64,000 nt of DNA, taken from contig MEPU01000004.1 in NCBI GenBank assembly GCA_001771815.1, positions 558,001-622,000 of the forward strand. Reading direction: 5' to 3'. The position numbers were made by a program, and so were the translations under genes. The notes beneath the pieces are model-generated. The model worked only from the letters and a program-made list of their open reading frames with translations. It did no database searches and was not told the origin of the DNA. This DNA is from Bdellovibrionales bacterium RIFCSPHIGHO2_01_FULL_40_29 (lineage in GTDB: Bacteria; Bdellovibrionota; Bdellovibrionia; Bdellovibrionales; Bdellovibrionaceae). Positions 1-7,781 of this stretch are shown here, one piece after another; within the stretch, counting starts at the first letter, position 1, and the number at the start of each line of letters is the position of its first letter.

Positions 1-2089
1 AATCATCCTGAGGATAGATTCGCTTCTCGGCGCGCTGCTTTTCCAAAAAATCTTCAGGACTGATAGTCTCTTGAGGGTTTGTTAAATGTTCGAAAAGTTG
101 ATGAAGCAAGCTTCCCTTTTGACGTGGGTCTAAATCCACAGCAACCTGAGGCAGATCCTTAATTAAAAATGCTTTTTGCACCAACAACTTAAAAGGGCAG
201 CTAAAGTAGTCTTCCAGATCTGATGGCGACATCGTTTCAAACAATGGAATTTTGACAATATTTTCAGCCGGCCTTAAATCACGCAATACGGCCGGAGATA
301 TTGTCGAATCTTCAAAAACAGTCGCTGCCAAATAGTTCTGAACTTGATCGTGGCGAGTAGCCTGAGGCAATGTCAGATCATGTTGTGAATTATTCTCTAA
401 AAAAAATAATGAGGGCGCCAGTGGCTCAGCTTCGAAACTGGAATTCGCACACAAATAGATTCTTTCTTGAGCAGCTTTCCAAGAAAGCCACCGTATATTG
501 AAATCATAAAAGCTTTCCTCTGGATAATCGATGGCGAAATCAAATTTCGTTTTTAATTCAAAAACATCAGCGGTTGGAATAAGATTCTTTCGCGCCGAAG
601 CCAGAGAATGCTCATCCAATCCCAACCAAACTTGATACGGTGAACGATTAAGATGGGACGACATCAATGGTAGCACCTTCACGCCTTCAAGCGAATGGGT
701 TTCAAGCTTAATTTCTTTCGAATTGATACAACTTTGTAAAAAGTGATGCCAATTCTTAAAATCAGTTGAGATCTCGACACTTCGAGATAAAAAATCTTTA
801 AAAATCAATTCAAACAAACTTGGAATTGATTCTGTCTGCGCGGGTGTCAGTTCATGAAGCTTCAAAGCCTCAACCCAGATTTTTACAATCTGAATTAAAA
901 ATTCATCTCTAGAAATTTTCTTTGTCAGATCTATTTTTCTATAAAAAAGATTCTTTATTTTTTCGTCGCGAATCAGATCAGTCTCGTCATACAACTGATA
1001 AAATAACGATTTAAATGTTTCATACTTAAGATCTGATGATTTGCTTTTGGAATAGAGTGATATTTCAAGAGACTCCCATCCGACTTCTTGTTGCAAATTA
1101 TTTGCATATGCTAAAAAGTTTTGAATGGGTGCCAGGCTATTTAATTTAACAACGTGATCTTTTTGATATGTTATACCCTCTTCATCCAAAAAATATTTCA
1201 GTATCGGCCAATAGCTTTTATCCACATCGGCAGCAATCACAGCGATATCATTAATAGAAATACCCTGATCAATCCACTGACGTATTTTTGAGACAGTAAA
1301 TTTGACTTCAGCCAATTGAGTTGAAAGTCGAACAAACTGAGCTGTCGGGCGTTCTGTTTGCGATCCCTTATCCAACACTTGCGTCACGCCGAACCCAACG
1401 CTGTCATTGTATGTTTTCAATAAAAATTGAAAACGGTCTTGCCATTCCGGCGATGGCCAAAGAATTTTAACATCTACTTTTTGCGCCAGTGTTCGAAATA
1501 AACCCATTTCAACAGAACTCATTTCAGATCCAAGATCTACAATTAAGTTCGTCTGCCATCCCAAGTGATTGATATCAAGCGTTTGCAAGTAAGCTGCAAT
1601 CCATTTGTGATCGATAACCTGATACTCCTTCGAAATATAAGCCATGCAGGCTCGACTCAGTAAATGCCAGCGTTGCCATTTTTTCACTTTTGTTTGAGTC
1701 TCGAACCATTCTGCAAGAACGGAATCACTTTCAGGATGTAATAATATCGGCGCCAACTCTGTAACATAGGCATGGAGCGTAGAGGCTTCAAAAGGTTGAA
1801 TTTCTAAATTGGCTCCATATTTTTCAATAAAATTATCAATAATAATCTTAATAAAATCAGACGATACAATTTGAACTTGCGGAGCCAATCGTCGGAGAGT
1901 AATTTTCCAAAAATCACTGGCCCGCAAAATTGAAGTTTCAAGAAAAAAACCTTGTTGCTGCAAAAGTGTTTTTTGAATTTCATTTTTTGATTTGAGATCT
2001 GAGACAATCCACGTTGCTGAACCCAATTCATGGTTTTCGATAAATTTAAAAACAATATCGGGGTGATGGATCGGATAAAATTCTAGCAT
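1..2089 (-). CDS. AddB-like helicase/PD-(D/E)XK nuclease subunit, C-terminus cut by window edge
   Basis: The frame is open from the ATG at 2089 to base 1 (696 codons, no stop), so the end lies outside the window. The N-terminal half resembles an inactive helicase core: I see no Walker A glycine-rich loop near the start. From about residue 618 it has the signature of RecB/AddB-family nucleases: SPSDLEDYFSCPFK (621-634, Cys631) and then GSLLHQLFEHL with His663, the family's metal-binding histidine. Later nuclease motifs and any iron-sulfur cysteines would fall past the edge. In AddAB-type complexes the partner AddA is usually the next gene, which would also be outside. The predicted role is processing of double-strand DNA ends for RecA repair. 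It starts 15 bases after the stop of the upstream outer-membrane protein gene. AddB family membership is fairly secure; the exact subtype is not. Confidence 0.78.
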   Translation of the reverse strand, partial: MLEFYPIHHPDIVFKFIENHELGSATWIVSDLKSKNEIQKTLLQQQGFFLETSILRASDFWKITLRRLAPQVQIVSSDFIKIIIDNFIEKYGANLEIQPFEASTLHAYVTELAPILLHPESDSVLAEWFETQTKVKKWQRWHLLSRACMAYISKEYQVIDHKWIAAYLQTLDINHLGWQTNLIVDLGSEMSSVEMGLFRTLAQKVDVKILWPSPEWQDRFQFLLKTYNDSVGFGVTQVLDKGSQTERPTAQFVRLSTQLAEVKFTVSKIRQWIDQGISINDIAVIAADVDKSYWPILKYFLDEEGITYQKDHVVKLNSLAPIQNFLAYANNLQQEVGWESLEISLYSKSKSSDLKYETFKSLFYQLYDETDLIRDEKIKNLFYRKIDLTKKISRDEFLIQIVKIWVEALKLHELTPAQTESIPSLFELIFKDFLSRSVEISTDFKNWHHFLQSCINSKEIKLETHSLEGVKVLPLMSSHLNRSPYQVWLGLDEHSLASARKNLIPTADVFELKTKFDFAIDYPEESFYDFNIRWLSWKAAQERIYLCANSSFEAEPLAPSLFFLENNSQHDLTLPQATRHDQVQNYLAATVFEDSTISPAVLRDLRPAENIVKIPLFETMSPSDLEDYFSCPFKLLVQKAFLIKDLPQVAVDLDPRQKGSLLHQLFEHLTNPQETISPEDFLEKQRAEKRIYPQDD

Positions 2090-2104
2090 GCCTGAAAGGT
2101 TACA

Positions 2105-3217
2105 CTACCTTCGTTGCTTTAGTCTTCTTTTTTTACCATCCATCGTATTGAGTTTAAAACTTTGATCAAAATCGAGTTCAAGAGTTAAACTATAAACAAC
2201 TCGGTCATTTTTAATTTGACCAGCAGCACCACCCAATTCAGATGAATAGTAGGCGACATCGGCTTGAATAAACCACAAATCAACACCTCCACCGTACGTT
2301 AAATATCCCTGATTAAGACCTGCCCGAAGATCAAACAAACCAAATGAGGCTTCCGTTCCAAGATGAATTTTTTTACTAAAATCCTCGTCAGGAGTATTGA
2401 TAAATTTATACTCCATCGCATGGGTCCAACTGACAATCGACAACTCATGTTGAATAGAAACCCCAAACATTAAATTTTCTGCCTGAGACGGCGGAGCTTG
2501 TAATCCGGCCGTATGCGAAAAAGTTGTTCGACCGACATCCTTCCAAACTGCTGTTAATGTGGTGTTGAGCTGTGTTGGTAGCGTAACCATTGCCGACAAA
2601 TCCATCGCCGTACCAGATCCCTTATCTTGAAAAGCATTCTCTAAAACTTCGCGGTCATCCGAGCCCACTAAGCTTGTGATTAGAATATCTTGTTGCCCAC
2701 CCCACCGCTTCACATGGCGCGCTGTCACTCCCACCGAAGCCTGTGGACCGATTGGAAAAGCTCCTGCGACAAAGTATCCGTAATCGCTAATGAACGTCGC
2801 GTTAAATGTTGGAAACGGAGGATTATTAAAATTTTCTAAAATATAATTCGATGAATAAAAACCCACTCCAAAATAAGGCATCACAAAACCCGAACGGGCC
2901 GTGATGTCAGCAAATGAATTGAGCCCATAAAACCCATTGATATCATCTAAAGTTAAATCCGAACCTGTGCTCTGAGCTTGTTCTACAAAACGAATAGCAT
3001 CACTTGAATAGGCTGCTGTCACTTGACCGAGAATAAAATCGAACCCATCAACACGGGCTAGCGCGGATGGATTATGAAACAATGCATCCGCTCCACGAAC
3101 AAATGAAATATAGGTTCCACCCATCGCCAGCGAACGTGCTGTTGGCCCCTGTTGATATAAATCAGCAGCAAAAATTATCTGAGAATAAAATATAAAACTG
3201 AATAGAATAAACTTCAC
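2105..3217 (-). CDS. Outer-membrane beta-barrel protein, PorV/UPF0164/FadL-like (second of pair)
   Basis: Predicted 370-residue exported barrel. I chose GTG 3217 because a GGGAG Shine-Dalgarno lies 7 bases upstream and the resulting N-terminus (MKFILFSFIFYSQIIFA) is a clean signal peptide. A TTG two codons earlier is the alternative. The mature start has the motif RSLAMGGTYISFVRGADALFHNPSAL, seen here as ARSLAMGG followed by an Asn-Pro-Ser turn. This is the hallmark of the PorV/UPF0164/TraF-like branch of FadL-type barrels, in which an N-terminal hatch carries R-S-x-G-M-G-G and N-P-A. Alternating hydrophobic strands fill the rest. It overlaps the preceding lipoprotein gene by 4 bases (GTGA), and its gene shares the operon with a paralogue (4021-5109). 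The specific cargo or ligand cannot be read from the sequence. Confidence 0.75.
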   Translation of the reverse strand: MKFILFSFIFYSQIIFAADLYQQGPTARSLAMGGTYISFVRGADALFHNPSALARVDGFDFILGQVTAAYSSDAIRFVEQAQSTGSDLTLDDINGFYGLNSFADITARSGFVMPYFGVGFYSSNYILENFNNPPFPTFNATFISDYGYFVAGAFPIGPQASVGVTARHVKRWGGQQDILITSLVGSDDREVLENAFQDKGSGTAMDLSAMVTLPTQLNTTLTAVWKDVGRTTFSHTAGLQAPPSQAENLMFGVSIQHELSIVSWTHAMEYKFINTPDEDFSKKIHLGTEASFGLFDLRAGLNQGYLTYGGGVDLWFIQADVAYYSSELGGAAGQIKNDRVVYSLTLELDFDQSFKLNTMDGKKRRLKQRR

Positions 3218-4020
3218 GGGCAAGCTCCCGGAATCAAAAGTGGATCGCCATTTGTAACCACAGAACCAACTCCGTACTCAATGGTGTTCAGCAAATCACG
3301 CATCACATCTCGCAACGGATCTGTAATTTCAGCAGGATCAATGATTTCGCACGTTGATCCTGCCACAGCACTGCACTGAGTGATAGAATCTGTGATTGAT
3401 GTCTGCGAAGTACTTCCCAATTGCGCGGTAGATAACGCCGAAAAGTTTTTTGACATAAACCCAAATCCTAAAATGACTCGATCAATATCATCATTGCTCA
3501 TGGCACAAACATCAGCATCAATCGTTCCGTCACCGTTCGTTGGCGTCACATCACTCGAGACGCGCGTTTGACTCCCCATCAATACCATTCCCACGACCGA
3601 AACGAATGCATTTTGATTTGTTGTGCGGCTTTCTGTTGTGCCAATTGTTTCCATTAAGTTTAAAGACTGTAAACACGATGGTGAATCCACGACGACTCCA
3701 ACAAACGGATTCATCACCAAACGAAATGCACTGCCGGATGTGGCTGAGGCCAAGCCATTGACAAACGAAGCAAAATTCAATCCGCACTGACCCGCATAAG
3801 CACTTGCTAAGGCCTCTTTAAATTCAAGTTTTGCTTGCGATGAAGCTGAAACTTGCGTTGTCAAAATAGTGATGGCACCTGAATAGTTCAGTGCATTAAT
3901 GGCATCCTTAGCCTCGATCAACAATAATGTATCCGGATCACTACTCGCAACGTCCTCAAAGACATTACTACAACTTGATACCGTAAAAATAATAATACAT
4001 CTTAGAATCCATTTTATCAT
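3214..4020 (-). CDS. Lipoprotein of unknown function, between two outer-membrane barrel genes
   Basis: 268 residues starting with a short signal sequence and a lipobox ending at Cys17 (TVSSC), so it is probably lipidated and lacks a close paralogue in the window. ATG 4020 directly abuts the TAA of the upstream barrel gene, which implies translational coupling. The N-terminal third (about 25-100) is helical, rich in Ala/Leu, and reads like one or two TPR-type helix pairs. A stretch around residue 160 (NGDGTIDADV) resembles a calcium-binding DxDG loop, as in dockerin or EF-hand repeats, but only once. Six or so cysteines in the mature part could form disulfides. I do not recognise a named family. 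By context it may be a periplasmic or outer-membrane partner of the two barrels on either side. Confidence 0.7.
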   Translation of the reverse strand: MIKWILRCIIIFTVSSCSNVFEDVASSDPDTLLLIEAKDAINALNYSGAITILTTQVSASSQAKLEFKEALASAYAGQCGLNFASFVNGLASATSGSAFRLVMNPFVGVVVDSPSCLQSLNLMETIGTTESRTTNQNAFVSVVGMVLMGSQTRVSSDVTPTNGDGTIDADVCAMSNDDIDRVILGFGFMSKNFSALSTAQLGSTSQTSITDSITQCSAVAGSTCEIIDPAEITDPLRDVMRDLLNTIEYGVGSVVTNGDPLLIPGACP

Positions 4021-5109
4021 TTAAAACCTTAATGCGAATTTTGTGCTGAGTCTTCGGTCTTCCCGCGGTGCCAATTCAGTTCCGATCTCTTCACCGTAAG
4101 AACTGACCTGCCATTGAAAACGTTCGCTTGCGATTTCGAATCCTGCGGTCCAGTATCTTTGATTATACCCTAATCTGAAAAAGAAAATATCACGGGTATT
4201 AATTTCCATCCCGAAATGAGCTCTTTTCATTGTGTCCGTATCATTTCTAGAGTTCGTGACATCACTGTATTCTAAAGTCCACACACTACGAACCATATTG
4301 GAATGAATGGGAAAAATAGCAATCGCAGCATCAACGGACTGCTTCACTGTTTCAGGTCGCGAATTCGCGCGTAAGCGAAAACCATCTTGTTTATCGAACT
4401 GCGTATCACCAATATCACGAACCACAGCTCCTAATGTTGGTAAATAAATCCATGGCATTTGAATCAACAAACCACCATCGAAACTAAATCCCGTTCCCTC
4501 AGATCCGATACTAGCTAAATCCATTGAACCTGTTGTTGAAAGCAAAGGATTATTCAGTTCAATTCGATTTAAAGCTTTCACATTGGCGCCAATTTTTATG
4601 CGCCCATCAAATAATCGCAATGTCGCACCCATGACCACCGCTAAATCGCTTTGATACTTAATATCCATTGTTGAACCAGTTGCTTCCGTTTCAGCACTGA
4701 CATCATTCTTCATGAGCAAACCAAAACCAAAATTTCGGCGCACAATCGAAGGCGACACCTGTGCTTTCGCATGATAAAAAGCTTCCCGATTGCTATCTAA
4801 ATTATTCTTTATCTCTTCAATTTCAAAAGCCTTGCCGGTTGAATTCGAAGTGACCTGTTTAACAAAATTAGAGGATCCTTCAAGCTCTGGATCCAAAATT
4901 GTTCCATAGACATCGCGGACACTTCCGAGATTGGCAGGATTTCGATAAAGAGCTGTCTCATCGCTGGTCACGGCAACACTGGCGCCGCCCATCCCTAATG
5001 ATCGCGTGTTGGAATAAAGCTCGAACCATTCGTTGATGGCGAAGGCCTGGGAACAGAAAAAAAACATTATTAAGGCAGCGCATCTTGCGCCAATTGAAAT
5101 CCGTTTCAT
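4021..5109 (-). CDS. Outer-membrane beta-barrel protein, PorV/UPF0164/FadL-like (first of pair)
   Basis: 362 residues from ATG 5109 (a TTG three codons upstream is possible). The signal peptide is basic then hydrophobic and ends near SQAFA. The mature N-terminus carries the family motif twice over: NTRSLGMGGASVAVTSDE and then ALYRNPANL, that is R-S-x-G-M-G-G plus N-P-A-N-L, as in PorV/UPF0164 proteins. The C-terminus ends in Phe (TKFALRF), typical for barrels recognised by BamA. It heads an operon with the lipoprotein and second barrel. No Shine-Dalgarno precedes the ATG. A FliA-like promoter lies 10 bases upstream (5120-5147), so the transcript could be nearly leaderless. It is related to, but clearly diverged from, the 2105-3217 product. 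Confidence 0.75.
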   Translation of the reverse strand: MKRISIGARCAALIMFFFCSQAFAINEWFELYSNTRSLGMGGASVAVTSDETALYRNPANLGSVRDVYGTILDPELEGSSNFVKQVTSNSTGKAFEIEEIKNNLDSNREAFYHAKAQVSPSIVRRNFGFGLLMKNDVSAETEATGSTMDIKYQSDLAVVMGATLRLFDGRIKIGANVKALNRIELNNPLLSTTGSMDLASIGSEGTGFSFDGGLLIQMPWIYLPTLGAVVRDIGDTQFDKQDGFRLRANSRPETVKQSVDAAIAIFPIHSNMVRSVWTLEYSDVTNSRNDTDTMKRAHFGMEINTRDIFFFRLGYNQRYWTAGFEIASERFQWQVSSYGEEIGTELAPREDRRLSTKFALRF

Positions 5110-5119
5110 CTTAGCCAAC

Positions 5120-5147
5120 TTATCGGCTAATTGATTAAAAAACTTGA
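5120..5147 (-). promoter_or_regulatory. Candidate sigma-28 (FliA)-type promoter of the barrel operon
   Basis: Read on the minus strand, TCAAGTTT (5140-5147) is followed by a 12-base spacer and GCCGATAA (5120-5127). The published enterobacterial FliA consensus is TAAAGTTT, 11 bases, GCCGATAA. So 15 of 16 box positions match and the spacer is one base long. It overlaps nothing but the 39-base gap after coaE. Its position 10 bases before the ATG fits a very short or absent leader. Confidence 0.45.
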
Positions 5148-5148
5148 G

Positions 5149-5754
5149 TCAGAGTGAGACAGTTTTCTTAAGCTTTTCGACTAAAGTCTTAACTTGTAAG
5201 TGTAAACTTTCATATGTCGTAGAGTTATCAATACAATGCTGCACTAATGGCAATTTATCACTCAGGGGCATCTGAGCCCGAATACGATCTGAAACCTGTT
5301 CATCCGTTAACTGATTGCGAGCCTTAAGTCGTGCTCGTTGCGTCTGAGGATCACACCAAATTAAAATCACACGATCAAATTGCTTTTCCAATTTTTTTTC
5401 AAAAAGCAATGGAACATCATACATACAGATCGGTGTTCCTATTTTTTGATGATAAGCTTTTTGTTTTTGCACCTCAGCCTGGACTAACGGATGAATAATG
5501 GACTCAAGTTTTTCTTTTTCGTCGATGGATTTAAATATAATTTCTGCCAATGCGGAACGATTCAAATCTCCACTTTGAGATACAACATTTGTCCCAAAAT
5601 AAGACACCACTTGTTGATACCCCACTTGACCAGGTTGCATCACTTGGTGCGCCAATTCATCGGCATCAATGACAGGAATACCTAGACCTTCGAACTGCTT
5701 TTTTGCTGCGGATTTGCCAGTTGCAATACCTCCGGTTAGGCCAATCCATATCAT
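5149..5754 (-). CDS. coaE: Dephospho-CoA kinase
   Basis: Catalyses the last step of coenzyme A synthesis, ATP-dependent 3'-phosphorylation of dephospho-CoA, in the cytosol. The 201-residue length is normal for the family. The P-loop GGIATGKS is at residues 8-15, followed by the VIDADELAHQ motif that binds substrate, and DVPLLFE and the RLKARNQLTDEQ lid helix appear further on, all in the expected order. ATG 5754 is preceded by an AAAGGAA Shine-Dalgarno. The gene runs into the 39-base gap that holds the FliA-like promoter for the outer-membrane operon. It is divergent from the Ser/Thr kinase gene, with 74 bases between start codons. Confidence 0.95.
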   Translation of the reverse strand: MIWIGLTGGIATGKSAAKKQFEGLGIPVIDADELAHQVMQPGQVGYQQVVSYFGTNVVSQSGDLNRSALAEIIFKSIDEKEKLESIIHPLVQAEVQKQKAYHQKIGTPICMYDVPLLFEKKLEKQFDRVILIWCDPQTQRARLKARNQLTDEQVSDRIRAQMPLSDKLPLVQHCIDNSTTYESLHLQVKTLVEKLKKTVSL

Positions 5755-5828
5755 GGTCTATTCCTTTCATAAATCTTTAAGAATTGTCTTATTTAAACCG
5801 ATATTTTGCAAGTAGGAGTACCTTATTG

Positions 5829-7781
5829 ATGTCGTCACAACCTGAGCAAACATATGAAAAATTTGGAAAATATGTGCTTTTGGAAAAGATTGCTGCAGGT
5901 GGTATGGCTGAAGTCTATTTGGCAAAATCAGCCGTTGCCAATGGTCTAAATAAGTTTGTCGCCCTCAAGCGAATCTTACCACAATTTTTCAGCAATGAAG
6001 AGTTCATCGATATGTTTAAAGAAGAAGCCAAAGTGGCCATCAATTTAAATCATGGTAATGTGGTTTCCATTTATGATTTCGGTATCGAGAAAAAACAATT
6101 TTATCTGGTGATGGAATTTGTCGAAGGTCGAAACCTTCGACAAGTCATCAATGAGTTGAAGAAAAACAATAAAAGCTTCAGCATTGATCAGTCTATTTTT
6201 ATTATAAAAGAAGTTGCTGCGGGATTAGACCATGCCCATCGCTGTGTCGATGCCAACTCAGGGCGTCCCCTGAATATCACTCATCGAGATATGAGTCCGC
6301 AAAATATTATGGTTTCCTTTGAAGGTGAAGTAAAAGTTATCGATTTCGGTATCGCAAAAGCAGAAACTGAAAAAGAAGAAACCAAAGCCGGAACTCTGAA
6401 AGGGAAATTCAGTTACATGAGTCCCGAGCAAGCCGAAGGACAGCCGATTGATCCGCGCACTGATATTTTTGCTCTTGGAATTGTTTTATGGGAATTGCTA
6501 GCTAATGATCGTCTTTTTACAGGCAGTAATGAAGCCGCTATCTTAAGAAAAGTTCGCGACTGCCAAATTCCACTGATTCGAAAAGTGAATCCCTTAGTTC
6601 CTCAAGAACTCGAACGCATCGTGATGAAGGCGCTGGCTAAAGACCGCAACGTGCGCTACCAAACAGCAGCCAATCTTCACCGTGATTTGAACCGATTCTT
6701 AAATATGCAGTATCCCGATTTTTCATCGCAAGACTTTAGTTCTTCGTTGAAAGAATCATTTAAAGTTCCTTACTTAGAAGCTCGCGAAAAACTGATTCAT
6801 TATGCAAAAGTTGATTTGGTTCTTAATGTTCCAGAACTGACAATGACAGCAACCGCGACAGCACCTGCTCCAATTGCAAAAGCCGAAGACCCCAATCGCC
6901 CGCCAGTACCTGATCTTCCAATTCCACCCGGAGGATTAAAAATGGATCCTCCTGTAAAAATTAATTTGGATGGCGTCCTTGGAGCCAATATTGGAAAACC
7001 CGCCTTTCGAAACCGAGCGCCTGGAACAGCACTGCCAAACTCAGCTGCGACCCCAAGTCGCGGCGTATCAACAAATGCTGTTGGTCAAAAAACTGGTGTC
7101 ACCTATCAGACTCGTTTGACTCAACTTTCTCAAGGAAGTTTTAAAAAATCATATTTGAATGAGTACTCTGAACTGGCAGGGAAACTTTTGGTTTTTGCTT
7201 TAGTGATTGGCGGAGGTTTTTGGGCTTATAACAATCACAAGACGAAATCCGAATTTGAACAGGTCGCCAAAAAAGCCCTGGCAGAAAATGTGACTGGCCA
7301 AATTGACATGTCCGGCACTGCCGCGATACGTCTTTCCGTCGCCAGTACTCCCAGCGGAGCTCAAATTTTTATTGATGGAAAAGATTCGGGTTACACAACT
7401 CCGGCTATTGTTTCCATCACTGCAAATAAAAATACAATGATCACTTTAAAAAAAGACGGTTACCTCAACTATGAAGTTAGCCAACGCCATAGCCAAACTG
7501 GTCGGCTTGCCGTCACCATGCAAGCCTCGGCCCAAGCAGCGTACGTTAATATCTATGTTCTGAATGGTGGCACTTCGACAAAAATCTATGTCAATGGTAA
7601 AGAGCTCAGTGAGCAAGCCCCCGTCTTGAAGTATCCGATACTTGCCAATATGAATGCATTGATACGGGCCTACAACCCGATCACGCGACAATCTGATGAA
7701 CTTCGTATGCTTCTTAAACCTGGCCAAACAAAAAAAGTTGAACTGATACTTGGCCGCAACCCTGCTTCAAATAAAAAATGA
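5829..7781 (+). CDS. Membrane-anchored Ser/Thr protein kinase with extracytoplasmic PEGA domain
   Basis: 650 residues. ATG 5829 is chosen because AGGAG (5814-5818) precedes it and the kinase domain begins right after; an in-frame TTG at 5784 has no such support. The Hanks-type kinase has a Gly-rich loop (22-29), Lys47 in VALK, catalytic HRDMSPQN (152-159) and DFG (172-174), so all catalytic residues are present. The S-P-Q-N form of the catalytic loop is common in myxobacterial and bdellovibrio kinases. A Pro/Ala-rich juxtamembrane linker (about 340-430) leads to one transmembrane helix (451-467). The outer part has a PEGA domain (about 505-560, STPSGAQIFIDG), which is thought to bind surface structures. 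It overlaps the acyl-CoA ligase gene by 4 bases, so the two are coupled. Substrates are unknown. Confidence 0.93.
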   Translation: MSSQPEQTYEKFGKYVLLEKIAAGGMAEVYLAKSAVANGLNKFVALKRILPQFFSNEEFIDMFKEEAKVAINLNHGNVVSIYDFGIEKKQFYLVMEFVEGRNLRQVINELKKNNKSFSIDQSIFIIKEVAAGLDHAHRCVDANSGRPLNITHRDMSPQNIMVSFEGEVKVIDFGIAKAETEKEETKAGTLKGKFSYMSPEQAEGQPIDPRTDIFALGIVLWELLANDRLFTGSNEAAILRKVRDCQIPLIRKVNPLVPQELERIVMKALAKDRNVRYQTAANLHRDLNRFLNMQYPDFSSQDFSSSLKESFKVPYLEAREKLIHYAKVDLVLNVPELTMTATATAPAPIAKAEDPNRPPVPDLPIPPGGLKMDPPVKINLDGVLGANIGKPAFRNRAPGTALPNSAATPSRGVSTNAVGQKTGVTYQTRLTQLSQGSFKKSYLNEYSELAGKLLVFALVIGGGFWAYNNHKTKSEFEQVAKKALAENVTGQIDMSGTAAIRLSVASTPSGAQIFIDGKDSGYTTPAIVSITANKNTMITLKKDGYLNYEVSQRHSQTGRLAVTMQASAQAAYVNIYVLNGGTSTKIYVNGKELSEQAPVLKYPILANMNALIRAYNPITRQSDELRMLLKPGQTKKVELILGRNPASNKK

